A stretch of DNA of 64,000 bases from an uncultured Pseudomonadota bacterium (GTDB lineage Bacteria; Pseudomonadota; Gammaproteobacteria; Ga0077536), in NCBI GenBank assembly GCA_903825645.1, contig CAIKBL010000017.1:62001-126000 (forward strand). The letters run 5' to 3'. Shown here piece by piece: positions 7,888 through 17,104 of this stretch (position 1 is the stretch's first letter; each line of letters starts with the position of its first letter). The notes beneath the pieces were generated by a model. That model made no database searches, was not told the origin of the DNA, and saw only the letters and a list, made by a program, of their open reading frames with translations. The translations under genes and the position numbers were made by a program.

Positions 7888-9528
7888 CTACACGTCGATG
7901 ACCCGCGAGACCAGCACCTGCGCTTCTGTCTGTATTGACTTCAGATGCGCCTCATCGCGAAAGCTCTCTGCGTAAATTTTGTAAACCTCCTCAGTCCCCG
8001 AAGGCCGCGCGGCGAACCAACCCCATGCCGTGCTGATCTTGAGCCCCCCGATTTCCTCGCCGTTGCCAGCCGCCGTAGTCTCAATGCCGATTATGGGATC
8101 GCCCGCAAGCGTCTCCGCAGTAATCGACGTTGGACTTAGCTTTTTTAGCGCTCGTTTCTGCACTGCATTTGCCGGAGCGTCGATTCGGTCGTACCACGGA
8201 GCACCGAATTCGGCGGCTAGGGTGGCATAACACACCGAAGGGTCGCGACCCGTGTTGGCCGTGATCTCCGCCGCCAGTAGGTTGAGGAGTATGCCGTCCT
8301 TGTCGGTGGTCCATGGGGATCCGTCGAAACGCAGAAACGACGCACCCGCACTTTCTTCACCACCGAATACCAATTGTCCTTGGCGCAACCCTTCGACAAA
8401 CCACTTAAAGCCAACTGGGACCTCGTAGAGGCTGCGCTGACGGTGCGCGACTACACGATCGATCAGGCTGCTGCTGACTAGTGTCTTACCCACCGCCGCC
8501 GCCGTCGGCCATGCGGGGCGATGCTGCAACAGGTAATCGATGGCCACCGCCAGATAGTGATTCGGCGGTAGCAATCCGCCCGTACGCGTAACGATCCCAT
8601 GGCGATCATGATCCGCGTCGCATGCAAAGGCCACATCAAAGCGATCTTTCAAGGTGACGAGTCCCTGCATCACGAAACGGGAAGACGGATCCATTCTAAG
8701 CTGCCCATCCCAGTCCCTTCTCAAAAACCGAAAAGTTGGATCGACTAGTGGATTGATCACTTCGATGTTGCAGCCATAACGATCTGCAATGTCTGGCCAA
8801 TAGTGCACGCCGGCTCCCCCGAGGGGATCAACGCCAATTGCGAGACCTGATGCGCGGATGCAGGAAAAATCGATCGCGGCGGCTAAATCGTCTACGTATG
8901 CCCGCCGGTAATCACGACGCAGTGTAGTCACCGCCCTTAAAGCACGTGCATGCGTAATTCGCCGCACCGCGCTTGGCGTCCCTAATAGTTCATTCGCGCG
9001 CGCCTCGATCCAAGCGGTCTCCCGGGTACCCGCCGGACCACCATGTGGTGGGTTGTATTTGAAGCCACCATCCCCGGGTGGGTTATGCGAGGGGGTGAGG
9101 AGGATCCCATCCGCAAGCCCCCGGGTCCGAACTCGGTTGTACCCGAGAATCGCATGCGAAATCACCGGGGTCGGGGTGTACTCGTCGTCATCGGCAATAA
9201 AGACCGTAATTCCGTTCGCCGCAAGGACTTCAAGGACAGTGGCATGTGCCGGCGTGGAGAGCGCATGCGTGTCCATACCGAGGAAGAGCGGTCCGTCGAT
9301 CTCTTCAATTTTTCGATAATCACAAATTGCCTGGGTGATCGCGAGTACATGCGCTTCGTTGAAAGCGCCTGTTAATGCTGATCCTCGGTGACCCGAGGTC
9401 CCGAACGCCACTCGTTGAGCTGCCACATCCGGGTCCGGCTCGATCGTAAAGTACGCGGTGATAAGTCGAGAGATATCAATCAGCTGGTCCAATTCTAACA
9501 GATGGCCGGCGGCAGAATGAATGGTCAT
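7888..9528 (-). CDS. pgm: alpha-D-glucose phosphate-specific phosphoglucomutase
   Basis: Interconverts glucose-1-phosphate and glucose-6-phosphate, linking glycogen/exopolysaccharide synthesis with central metabolism in the cytoplasm. 546 residues, the usual length of the E. coli Pgm type. Visible: AFGTSGHRG near residue 41, catalytic phosphoserine loop TPSHNPPGDGG (Ser147), Mg2+ loop CDADHDRHG (Asp304, 306, 308), sugar loop GGEESAG and the C-terminal phosphate loop RPSGTEEVYK. It converges with rlmJ with 13 bases between the stops. Confidence 0.95.
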   Translation of the reverse strand: MTIHSAAGHLLELDQLIDISRLITAYFTIEPDPDVAAQRVAFGTSGHRGSALTGAFNEAHVLAITQAICDYRKIEEIDGPLFLGMDTHALSTPAHATVLEVLAANGITVFIADDDEYTPTPVISHAILGYNRVRTRGLADGILLTPSHNPPGDGGFKYNPPHGGPAGTRETAWIEARANELLGTPSAVRRITHARALRAVTTLRRDYRRAYVDDLAAAIDFSCIRASGLAIGVDPLGGAGVHYWPDIADRYGCNIEVINPLVDPTFRFLRRDWDGQLRMDPSSRFVMQGLVTLKDRFDVAFACDADHDRHGIVTRTGGLLPPNHYLAVAIDYLLQHRPAWPTAAAVGKTLVSSSLIDRVVAHRQRSLYEVPVGFKWFVEGLRQGQLVFGGEESAGASFLRFDGSPWTTDKDGILLNLLAAEITANTGRDPSVCYATLAAEFGAPWYDRIDAPANAVQKRALKKLSPTSITAETLAGDPIIGIETTAAGNGEEIGGLKISTAWGWFAARPSGTEEVYKIYAESFRDEAHLKSIQTEAQVLVSRVIDV

Positions 9529-9600
9529 AATGGAAAAGCCTCGACGTGTACACGAACGTCCAGCTTACCTTAGCCCGCGCAGATTTTATCGCCTAATCCA

Positions 9601-11382
9601 ATGTCAAAAATTCAGTACACCCATCATTCTTCTGCTTCAAAAGAGTTGCACCACCTTGACCTTTTGTGGCGCTATCTGAAGCCCTACCGTTGGCGAATCG
9701 GTGCCGCAGCCTGTGCCCTCGTGATCGCCGCAGGGAGTGTGTTGGCGATCGGTCAGGGACTACGGCTCGTCATTGACCAAGGGCTCGCCCGTGGTGATGC
9801 GGGACTGCTCGACAAGGCCCTGCTCGGACTTCTCGCGGTAGTCACAGCTATGGCCGCGGCGACTTATTACCGCGCAAGCCTGGTCACCTGGCTTGGCGAG
9901 CGTGTGACAGCGGATATCCGGCGGAGCGTTTTTGACCACTTGCTTGCTCTATCACCAGCCTTCTTCGATGAACTTCGGACGGGCGAAATAATCTCCCGAT
10001 TGACGAACGACACCATGCTGCTCGAAGTCGTCGTCAGCTCATCCGCGTCGTTTGCGCTCCGTAATCTGCTGCTCCTCATTGGTGGCTTGGTAATGCTCGG
10101 CTTTACGTCACTAAAACTTACGCTGTTTGTCCTTTTTGGCATCCCGGTCGTGGTCGTACCCATCATTGCGCTCGGGCGACGCGTCCGCGGACTGTCCCGC
10201 CAAAGCCAAGATCGCGTAGCCGATGTCGCCGCTTATGTTGATGAGACGCTGCACGAAATCCGAACCGTACAGGCCTATAGCCATGAGGAGCATGATCGCG
10301 CGCAGTTCGGTGCGCGTGTCGAAGCCCAATTTGGGACGGCGCGAACACGCCTAAAGACACGGGCCCAGATGATCGCAAGCGTCCTATTTCTGGCCTTCAG
10401 TGGCATCGGCGCTATTCTGTGGATCGGTGGCCATGACGTCGCCGCCGGCCGTCTCTCCGGCGGGGCACTCTCCGCATTCGTCTTTTACGCGGTGTTAGTT
10501 GCAGGCGCCGTGGGGGCTATCGCTGAGATGATGGGCGATTTGCACAGAGCGGCAGGTGCCGCCGAACGGCTCATGGAGCTCCTCGCGAGTACGCCAACAA
10601 TCGCCGCGCCGGGCGGGTGGGCTCCCGCGAAATTGCCCGTAAGTTCCCAAGGGCGTCTTACCCTAAATAGCGTGTCTTTTTCTTATCCGACGCGATCCGG
10701 AAGTCTTGCCTTAAACCAGCTATCACTTAGCATCGCGCCGGGAGAGAAAGTCGCCCTGGTCGGACCATCCGGTGCGGGCAAGACCACGCTCTTTCAATTA
10801 CTACTCCGTTTTTATGACCCGAGTACCGGCGCCATTTACTTGGACGGGCAGGACTTAAGAAATTTCGACCCTAATGAGTTGCGAAATGCATTCGCGCTCG
10901 TCCCCCAAGAGCCCGTCATCTTCGCAACCACCGTTGCCGAGAATGTCCGCTATGCGAGACCTGAAGCGTTGGATACGGAAGTAATCACGGCATGCCAAGC
11001 CGCGTATGCCTGGGAATTCATTTCCGAGCTCCCGCAAGGGATCCATACCGAACTCGGCGAACGCGGCGTTCGTCTTTCAGGTGGCCAACGCCAGCGCCTC
11101 GCAATTGCCCGCGCCGTCTTGGCCCAACGCCCCATCCTTCTCCTCGACGAAGCAACCAGTAGTCTCGATGCCGAATCGGAACGTCTCGTTCAACGCGCAA
11201 TAGACGCCCTAATGCACGATCATACGACGCTTATCATCGCCCACCGACTAGCTACCGTCCAGAACGTCGACCGAATCATCGTCCTCGACCATGGCCGCAT
11301 CATCGAACAAGGCACGCACGCCGGTCTGATGACCGCCGGTGGTCTATACGCAAAGCTCGCCGCTCTACAATTTGGATTTTAG
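9601..11382 (+). CDS. ABC exporter half-transporter (MsbA/multidrug-like), fused membrane and ATPase domains
   Basis: 593 residues: an N-terminal ABC type-1 exporter membrane domain with about six helices (residues 30-320), then a complete nucleotide-binding domain with Walker A GPSGAGKTT, Q-loop PQEPVIFA, signature LSGGQRQRLA, Walker B ILLLDEATSSLD and H-loop IIAHRL. It should work as a homodimer exporting lipid, drug or other hydrophobic cargo across the inner membrane. No periplasmic binding protein or second subunit is nearby, and the cargo cannot be told from sequence. Confidence 0.9.
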   Translation: MSKIQYTHHSSASKELHHLDLLWRYLKPYRWRIGAAACALVIAAGSVLAIGQGLRLVIDQGLARGDAGLLDKALLGLLAVVTAMAAATYYRASLVTWLGERVTADIRRSVFDHLLALSPAFFDELRTGEIISRLTNDTMLLEVVVSSSASFALRNLLLLIGGLVMLGFTSLKLTLFVLFGIPVVVVPIIALGRRVRGLSRQSQDRVADVAAYVDETLHEIRTVQAYSHEEHDRAQFGARVEAQFGTARTRLKTRAQMIASVLFLAFSGIGAILWIGGHDVAAGRLSGGALSAFVFYAVLVAGAVGAIAEMMGDLHRAAGAAERLMELLASTPTIAAPGGWAPAKLPVSSQGRLTLNSVSFSYPTRSGSLALNQLSLSIAPGEKVALVGPSGAGKTTLFQLLLRFYDPSTGAIYLDGQDLRNFDPNELRNAFALVPQEPVIFATTVAENVRYARPEALDTEVITACQAAYAWEFISELPQGIHTELGERGVRLSGGQRQRLAIARAVLAQRPILLLDEATSSLDAESERLVQRAIDALMHDHTTLIIAHRLATVQNVDRIIVLDHGRIIEQGTHAGLMTAGGLYAKLAALQFGF

Positions 11383-11451
11383 TGCCCAAACATTCACTCG
11401 CCTGCCACGTGCGCGACCGACGCACGCTGGCGCCGTGCCATCTCGGCCCCA

Positions 11452-11493
11452 CGGCCGCCGCCGTCCAGTTGACATTCGTCAAACGGGCGGCCG
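11452..11493. repeat. GC-rich inverted repeat downstream of the ABC exporter gene
   Basis: CGGCCGCC at 11452-11459 pairs with GGCGGCCG at 11486-11493; inside lies a second perfect small hairpin, TTGAC-ATTC-GTCAA. There is no T-run, so it is either a Rho-dependent pause structure or an mRNA-stabilising hairpin after the exporter gene ending at 11382. Confidence 0.35.
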
Positions 11494-11636
11494 CCGAAAC
11501 AGGGCTATCCTATAGGTGCCATCACGCCCCGCTTGGCTAGCGTGTGAGTCGGCTATAGGGTTTTTGCGTCAGCTAGTAGACATCGGCACGTCTTCGCCTT
11601 GGCTGGGCGATTGCATCAAACATGGGAGAATGGACC

Positions 11637-11852
11637 GTGAGCGACCGCGATATGATTCGGCATCATCTCGACGCCCTGCTGTTAGACGCGCGGGCACGCA
11701 AAATCCCCACCGACATCGTCGGCCGCGCACTCCTCGACGAAGTTATCGCCCTTTGGCTGAGAGAACGACCCGCGAGCGACATAGGAGCTGAGCTCCAATA
11801 CGTTATTGACAATCTAGACCCCGATAAAGAACACGCATTCATGCGACCCTAA
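11637..11852 (+). CDS. small hypothetical protein
   Basis: 71-residue acidic helical protein, family not recognised. It contains DARARKIPTDIVGRALLDEV and ends in DNLDPDKEHAFMRP; no membrane segment or cysteine. I chose GTG 11637 because GGGAGA at 11624-11629 is seven bases upstream; an ATG at 11622 overlaps that site. It stands alone between the ABC exporter and a convergent globin gene. Confidence 0.6.
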   Translation: MSDRDMIRHHLDALLLDARARKIPTDIVGRALLDEVIALWLRERPASDIGAELQYVIDNLDPDKEHAFMRP

Positions 11853-11940
11853 GAAAGTCGCCGCCGAGCATTTAGTACGACCCTCAGCGGTAGCGGCGGC
11901 GCTTGGTGCGCTGCGAGAGTCGCTCCGCTTCACGTTCCAC

Positions 11941-12399
11941 TCAGCAAACGACCGCAGACTCCGCTCCGCCGCGTAATGAATGCCCCCCCACCATGGGGCC
12001 GGCAGCATCCAGCATAACGCCCGCCAAGAGCCCGTAGGCGGCAGCCCACGCCTCACGCACCGCCGTCGAAAAATCGACTCCCAGTCCCTTGTCCAGGGCC
12101 CAGAGCAAGGCCAAACCCACCGTGTCGTAATCCTTCTCCACGACCCCGTAAGCCGAATGTCGACGCCCTAATGACTGCACGGCGCCCAAGATCTCCTCCG
12201 GTTGATGCAGCTTATCCACCACAAGCCTCAACGTCGTCATCAGCTTCTGACCCTGTTCGATCGTATCGTTGCTGAATAAGCTCCTAAGCGCCGGGTCGAG
12301 TGCAAATAAACGACCATAAAATAGCGAAGCCGCCTGCTCCGCAATCGGCACCACCTTCCGAAAAGAAGCTTGGACAAGTTCAATTTGTGCTGGATTCAC
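11941..12399 (-). CDS. single-domain globin (flavohaemoglobin/Vgb-like)
   Basis: 152-residue haem protein. The family pattern is clear: NPAQIELVQASFRKVVP at the A helix, FYGRLFALDPALRSLF in the B-C region with Phe and Tyr positions, and proximal His in LGRRHSAYGV (F8, near residue 80), then YDTVGLALLWAL in the G/H region. It lacks the FAD/NAD reductase domain of flavohaemoglobins, so it resembles Vitreoscilla-type globins that bind O2 or NO. Start is a GTG with GGAGGA six bases upstream. No reductase partner is adjacent. Confidence 0.88.
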   Translation of the reverse strand: MNPAQIELVQASFRKVVPIAEQAASLFYGRLFALDPALRSLFSNDTIEQGQKLMTTLRLVVDKLHQPEEILGAVQSLGRRHSAYGVVEKDYDTVGLALLWALDKGLGVDFSTAVREAWAAAYGLLAGVMLDAAGPMVGGHSLRGGAESAVVC

Positions 12400-12732
12400 G
12401 GCGATCCTCCGAGATGCAACTTGGTTTTACAGACGTCTTGTTCACGAACAAACGCCATAAACTCAAAGCGTTCGCCCCGACCCAGCTCCGCGGCAAAGAA
12501 CGGAGGTCCATACAGCTATCGGCATTGTTGAAAAACGCCGTAGGGATCGACACAAGTTTTTTGATGGGAATCGTGGGATAAGCGGCTCGGTTATCCAAGA
12601 CTGCATAGGGCCGAAGGCCCCGGCAAGCGCTAGCGACGAAAACGCTGTCGCTCTCTAAAAAGCGCCCAGACAGTTCAGACTGCAACCCTTGCACCTACCG
12701 ATCGACCCACGGGCCGGACGCCACGAGGAATA
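12400..12732. other. intergenic region upstream of the globin gene
   Basis: 333 bases with no convincing gene, RNA or repeat. It must hold the globin promoter on the minus strand and the 3' end of the convergently oriented neighbour; I cannot place either. Confidence 0.5.
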
Positions 12733-13989
12733 TTAGTGATCGAAAAAAGCTGATTCGAGCTCTTCTCGCATGGAAGGGTGTGCGATACGAATGAGTGCTT
12801 TTGAACGTTCGCGCATCGTGCAGCCCCGGAGATGTGCGACGCCGTACTCCGTCACGACATAATCGACATCACCACGCGTGGTCACGACACCTGCCCCGCG
12901 CTGGAGACGAGAGACAACGCGCGACAATCCGCCCTTAGTCATTGAACGCAAAGCGATGATAGATTTCCCGCCTTGCGATGACGCAGCCCCCCGAATAAAA
13001 TCGAGTTGCCCGCCAAAACCGGAAATTACTTTCGGGCCGATAGAGTCTGCACATATTTGACCGGAAAGATCCACTTCAATGGCCGAATTAATCGCCACCA
13101 TCTTGGGTTGCTGCGCAATTATGGAGTGTGCGTTCACGACATCGCTACCTAAAAAAATTACCGCGGCATTGCGTTCGACGAAATTGAAAAGATCGCGCGT
13201 GCCCGAGACAAAAGAAGTGACCGTCCGTCCTCGGTGAAGACTTTTATGTTTGTTATTGACAGTGCCGGACTTTAATAGCGCTAAGAGGCCATCACTGAAC
13301 ATCTCGGTATGAACACCGAGATCGCGATGTCCCTCTAGCGCGGTCAGTACAGCATTCGGAATGGAGCCGATACCCACTTGGACCGTTGACCCATCCTCTA
13401 TCAATGACGCAACGTGCCTACCGATGCGAAGTTCATCGTCCCCGAGACGTTCAGGCAGCGATTCGAAGAGCGGTCGATCAACTTCAATAGCAAAATTGAC
13501 GTCGGCAGTCGTAATTTCGCCAGCGCCGAAGGTATAGGGAAGTTGGGGATTTATCTCGGCAATCACGATTCGCGCCTCCCGTACCGCCGTACGTGTGACG
13601 TCGACACTGGTGCCGAGAGAACAACGACCAAACGCGTCCGGAGGCGATATCTGGACCAACGCGACGTCCGGCTTTCTGCTCGCCGCAAGGAGCCCGGGAA
13701 CGGCTGAAAGGAAACAAGGCAGATAATCCACCCGGTCGTAGTTGAGCCACGGTCTGGTGTTCGCGCCGACAAAAAAATTACAAACTCGGAAATTTTCGGC
13801 ATACCGCGGCTGGCAATATTCCGCGCCACCCATCGTATGCAGATGTACGATCTCTAAATCACGGAAACGTTCGGCTCCCGCTACTAAGGCATCAATGAGG
13901 GTGATTGGCGTCGCTGCCGCCCCTTGAATAAAAACGCGCCCCGCCGGCGGAATTAAATTGGGGATTTGTGATGCTAAAACTATCTTCAT
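12733..13989 (-). CDS. acetyl-CoA hydrolase/transferase family CoA-transferase
   Basis: 418-residue class I CoA-transferase of the acetyl-CoA hydrolase / 4-hydroxybutyrate CoA-transferase group. Marks: VQVGIGSIPNAVLTALEGH, the NSAIEVDLSGQICADSIG segment with the putative CoA-thioester glutamate, and the glycine loop ISGFGGQLDFIRGAASSQGG of the C-terminal domain. Cytosolic transfer of CoA between acetyl-CoA and a short hydroxy or carboxylic acid is expected; it could supply hydroxyacyl-CoA to the PHA synthase at 3765, but the two loci are far apart. Ribosome binding site weak. Confidence 0.88.
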   Translation of the reverse strand: MKIVLASQIPNLIPPAGRVFIQGAAATPITLIDALVAGAERFRDLEIVHLHTMGGAEYCQPRYAENFRVCNFFVGANTRPWLNYDRVDYLPCFLSAVPGLLAASRKPDVALVQISPPDAFGRCSLGTSVDVTRTAVREARIVIAEINPQLPYTFGAGEITTADVNFAIEVDRPLFESLPERLGDDELRIGRHVASLIEDGSTVQVGIGSIPNAVLTALEGHRDLGVHTEMFSDGLLALLKSGTVNNKHKSLHRGRTVTSFVSGTRDLFNFVERNAAVIFLGSDVVNAHSIIAQQPKMVAINSAIEVDLSGQICADSIGPKVISGFGGQLDFIRGAASSQGGKSIIALRSMTKGGLSRVVSRLQRGAGVVTTRGDVDYVVTEYGVAHLRGCTMRERSKALIRIAHPSMREELESAFFDH

Positions 13990-14217
13990 AATCTGACCCT
14001 GGAATTTCTCTGTGACTGAGATCGCGAAGACAGGCGAACGGGCTTATGAACTCGGTGAACCTCTCGAGCTGTCTCGGTCTAGCAACTTGCCCACCCAAGT
14101 TCTTCTTTAAAGGCCCGCGAGACAGGGGGCCGACCTAGTCGAAGACTCACCTCAACTCAGGTTTGGTCAATTTTTTTGGCGCGATTCCTCTCCGCTCACA
14201 TCCGGCTAGAGAGCACT

Positions 14218-15486
14218 TCATAAGAGCCTAAATGCAAGCGCAGCGACGACCGTTGGTGGCAAAGCTCCGAGAAAAAGACCGAGCGGGGATATCACTTCGT
14301 TAGGGAAAAATCGCCTCAAGATAGCGACACCCACTGGGTTAGGCGCATTCGCAATGATGGTAAGTCCTCCTCCGGTTACAGCCCCGGTAAGTAAGGCATA
14401 CTTCAAATCAGGTGCCATATCCTCGATTAACGAACCGAGAAAAGTAAGCGCTGCGTTATCGGTAATCGCCGTCAAAGCGGTCGCGCCCCAAAATATAGGG
14501 GCGTTACCTAACCCGGACAGCAACGGCTGCAGCCACCATTGCTGCAAGGGACCGAGTACAACTAACCCCGACAAGAAAAAGGCAACCAACAAACCCTCGC
14601 GTAGCATTAGTCGATCTTGGTGCTCTTCGTAAGCAAAAGATACGCCCACAAAAAACAAGAAAATCCCCATAAAAACCAGAGAATGCTGGCTAAACCTTAC
14701 AACACCGATCATCATCACGATATTGAAAACCATCAATGATAGAGGGACCCAAGCCTTCGTTCGGGTGGTCAGATGTTCGAGAGTTTCGAGTTCTTCTCTG
14801 AAGTATAACGCGCCACACATCGCGTTGATGCTGACCGCTAGTGCGGCTTTCCATCCGATGTTCAGAAACATAAACGACGTGTCCCATTGCCACTTCGACG
14901 CGATCATCACAACTGGTGGGGCAGCGAAGGATGTAAGGACGCCGCCGATAGAAACATTCACGAAAAGAATACCGAGAGTGGCGTATTTGAGTCGTGCAGG
15001 GGTACTCGTTTTGAACACCGTATTACCCAGAATCAGTGCAGCCAGCGCCATAGCACCAGGTTCCGTCATCAACGATCCGAGGAGCGGAACAAGGGCGGTC
15101 GCGCAAAAATAGAAGGCCACGCCTTTTGGGAGCGGAAGGAGATGTACAAGGGCATCGACCGCTGCCATTGATGCTTGAAGAATGGCACGGGTACCTGCCA
15201 TTATCATGATGGCAAGACAGAACATCGGTTGTGAGACGTCTCTTGAATCTAAATAACGCAGCACCTGTTGAGATTCCCCTAAGCAGAAGAGGAGTACTGT
15301 GAAAATAGCAGCCCACACGCCGAAAATAATCTCTGCCTCACCCAACAGGTGCCACAAGGCGCTGTGCCTTGGATAACGCAACGCGATACGTTGAAAAAAA
15401 CCGGTGGAAAAGGTGTGGAGGATCGCACAAGCAAAAATAATAGTCCCTGTGATCTCAAGAGTGCCAGGGGAAAAATGCGAATCCAT
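14218..15486 (-). CDS. putative Na+/H+ antiporter (integral membrane)
   Basis: 422-residue protein with about 11-12 hydrophobic helices, resembling the putative Na+/H+ antiporter family Pfam PF07399. Polar conserved stretches inside the membrane include LTEPGAMALAALILG-like, SFAAPPVVMIASKW, ITDNAALTFLGSLIE and IIANAPNPVGVAIL, the last two typical of ion-transporter re-entrant loops. The frame is open to 15642, but the first 52 residues are soluble and unlike the family, so the ATG at 15486 (GAGG 11-12 bases upstream) is preferred. Ion specificity is inferred from family only. Confidence 0.75.
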   Translation of the reverse strand: MDSHFSPGTLEITGTIIFACAILHTFSTGFFQRIALRYPRHSALWHLLGEAEIIFGVWAAIFTVLLFCLGESQQVLRYLDSRDVSQPMFCLAIMIMAGTRAILQASMAAVDALVHLLPLPKGVAFYFCATALVPLLGSLMTEPGAMALAALILGNTVFKTSTPARLKYATLGILFVNVSIGGVLTSFAAPPVVMIASKWQWDTSFMFLNIGWKAALAVSINAMCGALYFREELETLEHLTTRTKAWVPLSLMVFNIVMMIGVVRFSQHSLVFMGIFLFFVGVSFAYEEHQDRLMLREGLLVAFFLSGLVVLGPLQQWWLQPLLSGLGNAPIFWGATALTAITDNAALTFLGSLIEDMAPDLKYALLTGAVTGGGLTIIANAPNPVGVAILRRFFPNEVISPLGLFLGALPPTVVAALAFRLL

Positions 15487-15911
15487 TGTTGCTATTGCCT
15501 CTTCAGAGTAACGATTTTTCGACAAAGATAGCCTAGAGCAGTAGGTGAAAGGAAACCAGTAAGCGTCCAGATACTCAATGCGGACGACAGGTAATTTATC
15601 GAGGCCTAGATCGCCTGTAGCAAAAACACGTAAATTTGCCATGAAGTCGCTCGGACAGCATGGACACCGGCTTAATCGCGCGGCGAGTTGTTACGAAAAT
15701 TCACGTCAGCTCTGACGCACCGGAAACCAGCTCGCCACGCACTCAGAAAGACAATTAGTTACGGCGCACGCGGCGTCGCAGAGAGAGGTAATAGCGAAGA
15801 CAATGGATGCGCTGCCCTCTCTCCGTGTGGCCACCGTGATGAAGCGTTCCAGAGGGTTTGTGGCTCGTCGCATTTGGCAGCAGATTTTTCCAGACCCCTC
15901 GCGAGCCTGTT
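15487..15911. other. intergenic leader region of the antiporter gene
   Basis: 425 bases. The antiporter frame remains open on the minus strand to an ATG at 15642 without a ribosome binding site. No other gene, RNA or clear terminator seen. Confidence 0.45.
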
Positions 15912-16808
15912 TTAGGGGGGCGTTTTAGCGGCGTACAACATCGTGATCGTTCCGCTCATCAAGACGATGAGGTTGCCGCAAAGACTGTATCGGTCCGGCA
16001 ACTGTCCAAAAAAAATATATCCCGTGCCCGTTGACCAAATGAGTTGCATGAAAAGGAGTGGGGCAATAAACGCGACATTTGACCAAACATAAGCGCGGAT
16101 GAGACACCACTGACTGATTGCACCCAACACACCGAGCGAAAGAAGCCTCCATAGTTGACTATTATCTAGTCCAGTGGGCCAACCACCCCAAAGACCTTGC
16201 AAGGGAAGGAGAGCAGTGGAGACGATTACGCTCACCGCAGCGGAAAAAAACATGGTCGTGAAGGAGTTATCAGTGAGTGCTAAGCGTCGCGTAAGCAGTT
16301 GGAACGCTACGTTACACACGATGGTGGCCAACGCGAAGGCGATACCGATTTTGTCGAGATGACCGCCGGGCCGGACAAGCAGAAGCATCCCGAGAAAGCC
16401 GATCCCGGCGCCGATCCAGCGTATCCCGGAGATTTTTTCATTGAGAAGGAATCCTGCGAGCAACATGACCAGGAATGGGCTGATAAAATTAATCGCGGTC
16501 GCCTCTGCTTGAGGTAATCGGAATAACGCGCTGAAAAAAAACAAGGTAAACCCGCTGATAGCCATACCGCGACACAGCTGCAATCCGAAGTTTTGCGTTT
16601 GAAATAGCCGCGTGCCCATCCGAGGTCCAAGAACTAAAAGCATCAACAAGGCCTGTCCGCCGTGTCTAATTAAGGAAATCAGTGGGATCCCCATGTCGCG
16701 CGCGAGTGTCTTTCCCGTCGCATCAAGGAGCGCGAACAAGATCTGGGCACCGCATAGCAAGAACAGAGCGCGGAGAGGGCGATAGGTAGCGGCCTGCGGT
16801 AGAGACAT
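15912..16808 (-). CDS. EamA/DMT-family transporter
   Basis: 298-residue drug/metabolite transporter with ten predicted helices in two five-helix EamA repeats (first repeat about 10-140 with LICG/LLLNEKISGIRWIGAGIGF; second ends in FIAPLLFMQLIWSTGTGYIF). Exporters of this type move amino acids, purines or other metabolites. The ATG at 16808 starts the hydrophobic part; a longer frame to 17003 adds 65 residues of poor character and is rejected. Same strand as the monooxygenase further upstream but nearly 300 bases apart. Confidence 0.82.
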   Translation of the reverse strand: MSLPQAATYRPLRALFLLCGAQILFALLDATGKTLARDMGIPLISLIRHGGQALLMLLVLGPRMGTRLFQTQNFGLQLCRGMAISGFTLFFFSALFRLPQAEATAINFISPFLVMLLAGFLLNEKISGIRWIGAGIGFLGMLLLVRPGGHLDKIGIAFALATIVCNVAFQLLTRRLALTDNSFTTMFFSAAVSVIVSTALLPLQGLWGGWPTGLDNSQLWRLLSLGVLGAISQWCLIRAYVWSNVAFIAPLLFMQLIWSTGTGYIFFGQLPDRYSLCGNLIVLMSGTITMLYAAKTPP

Positions 16809-17104
16809 CAAAAATGGGCTGTCTTTGGTGTTACGGGTGAGGGCCGTGCAAAGGTGAACCGTAAGAGATCCGTGAGGATGCGCTGCACTGAAGATCGCTA
16901 GCCGCGAGGACAAGCGCGCTCTATTGCAGCAGCACAGCGCCGACCAGGGAAGAAGTGTCCCTGGAGTTCCGTTCGGCTTTTTGCGCACCGCAGGTCTCGG
17001 CACCTACTGCTTCAAAAATTCGGTGCACTCTAGCGGAGCGCCGAGGGATCCCCGGCGCCATCGCGGATAGGGTCAATTCGGCGTGAATGCCGCCTCAGCA
17101 CGCC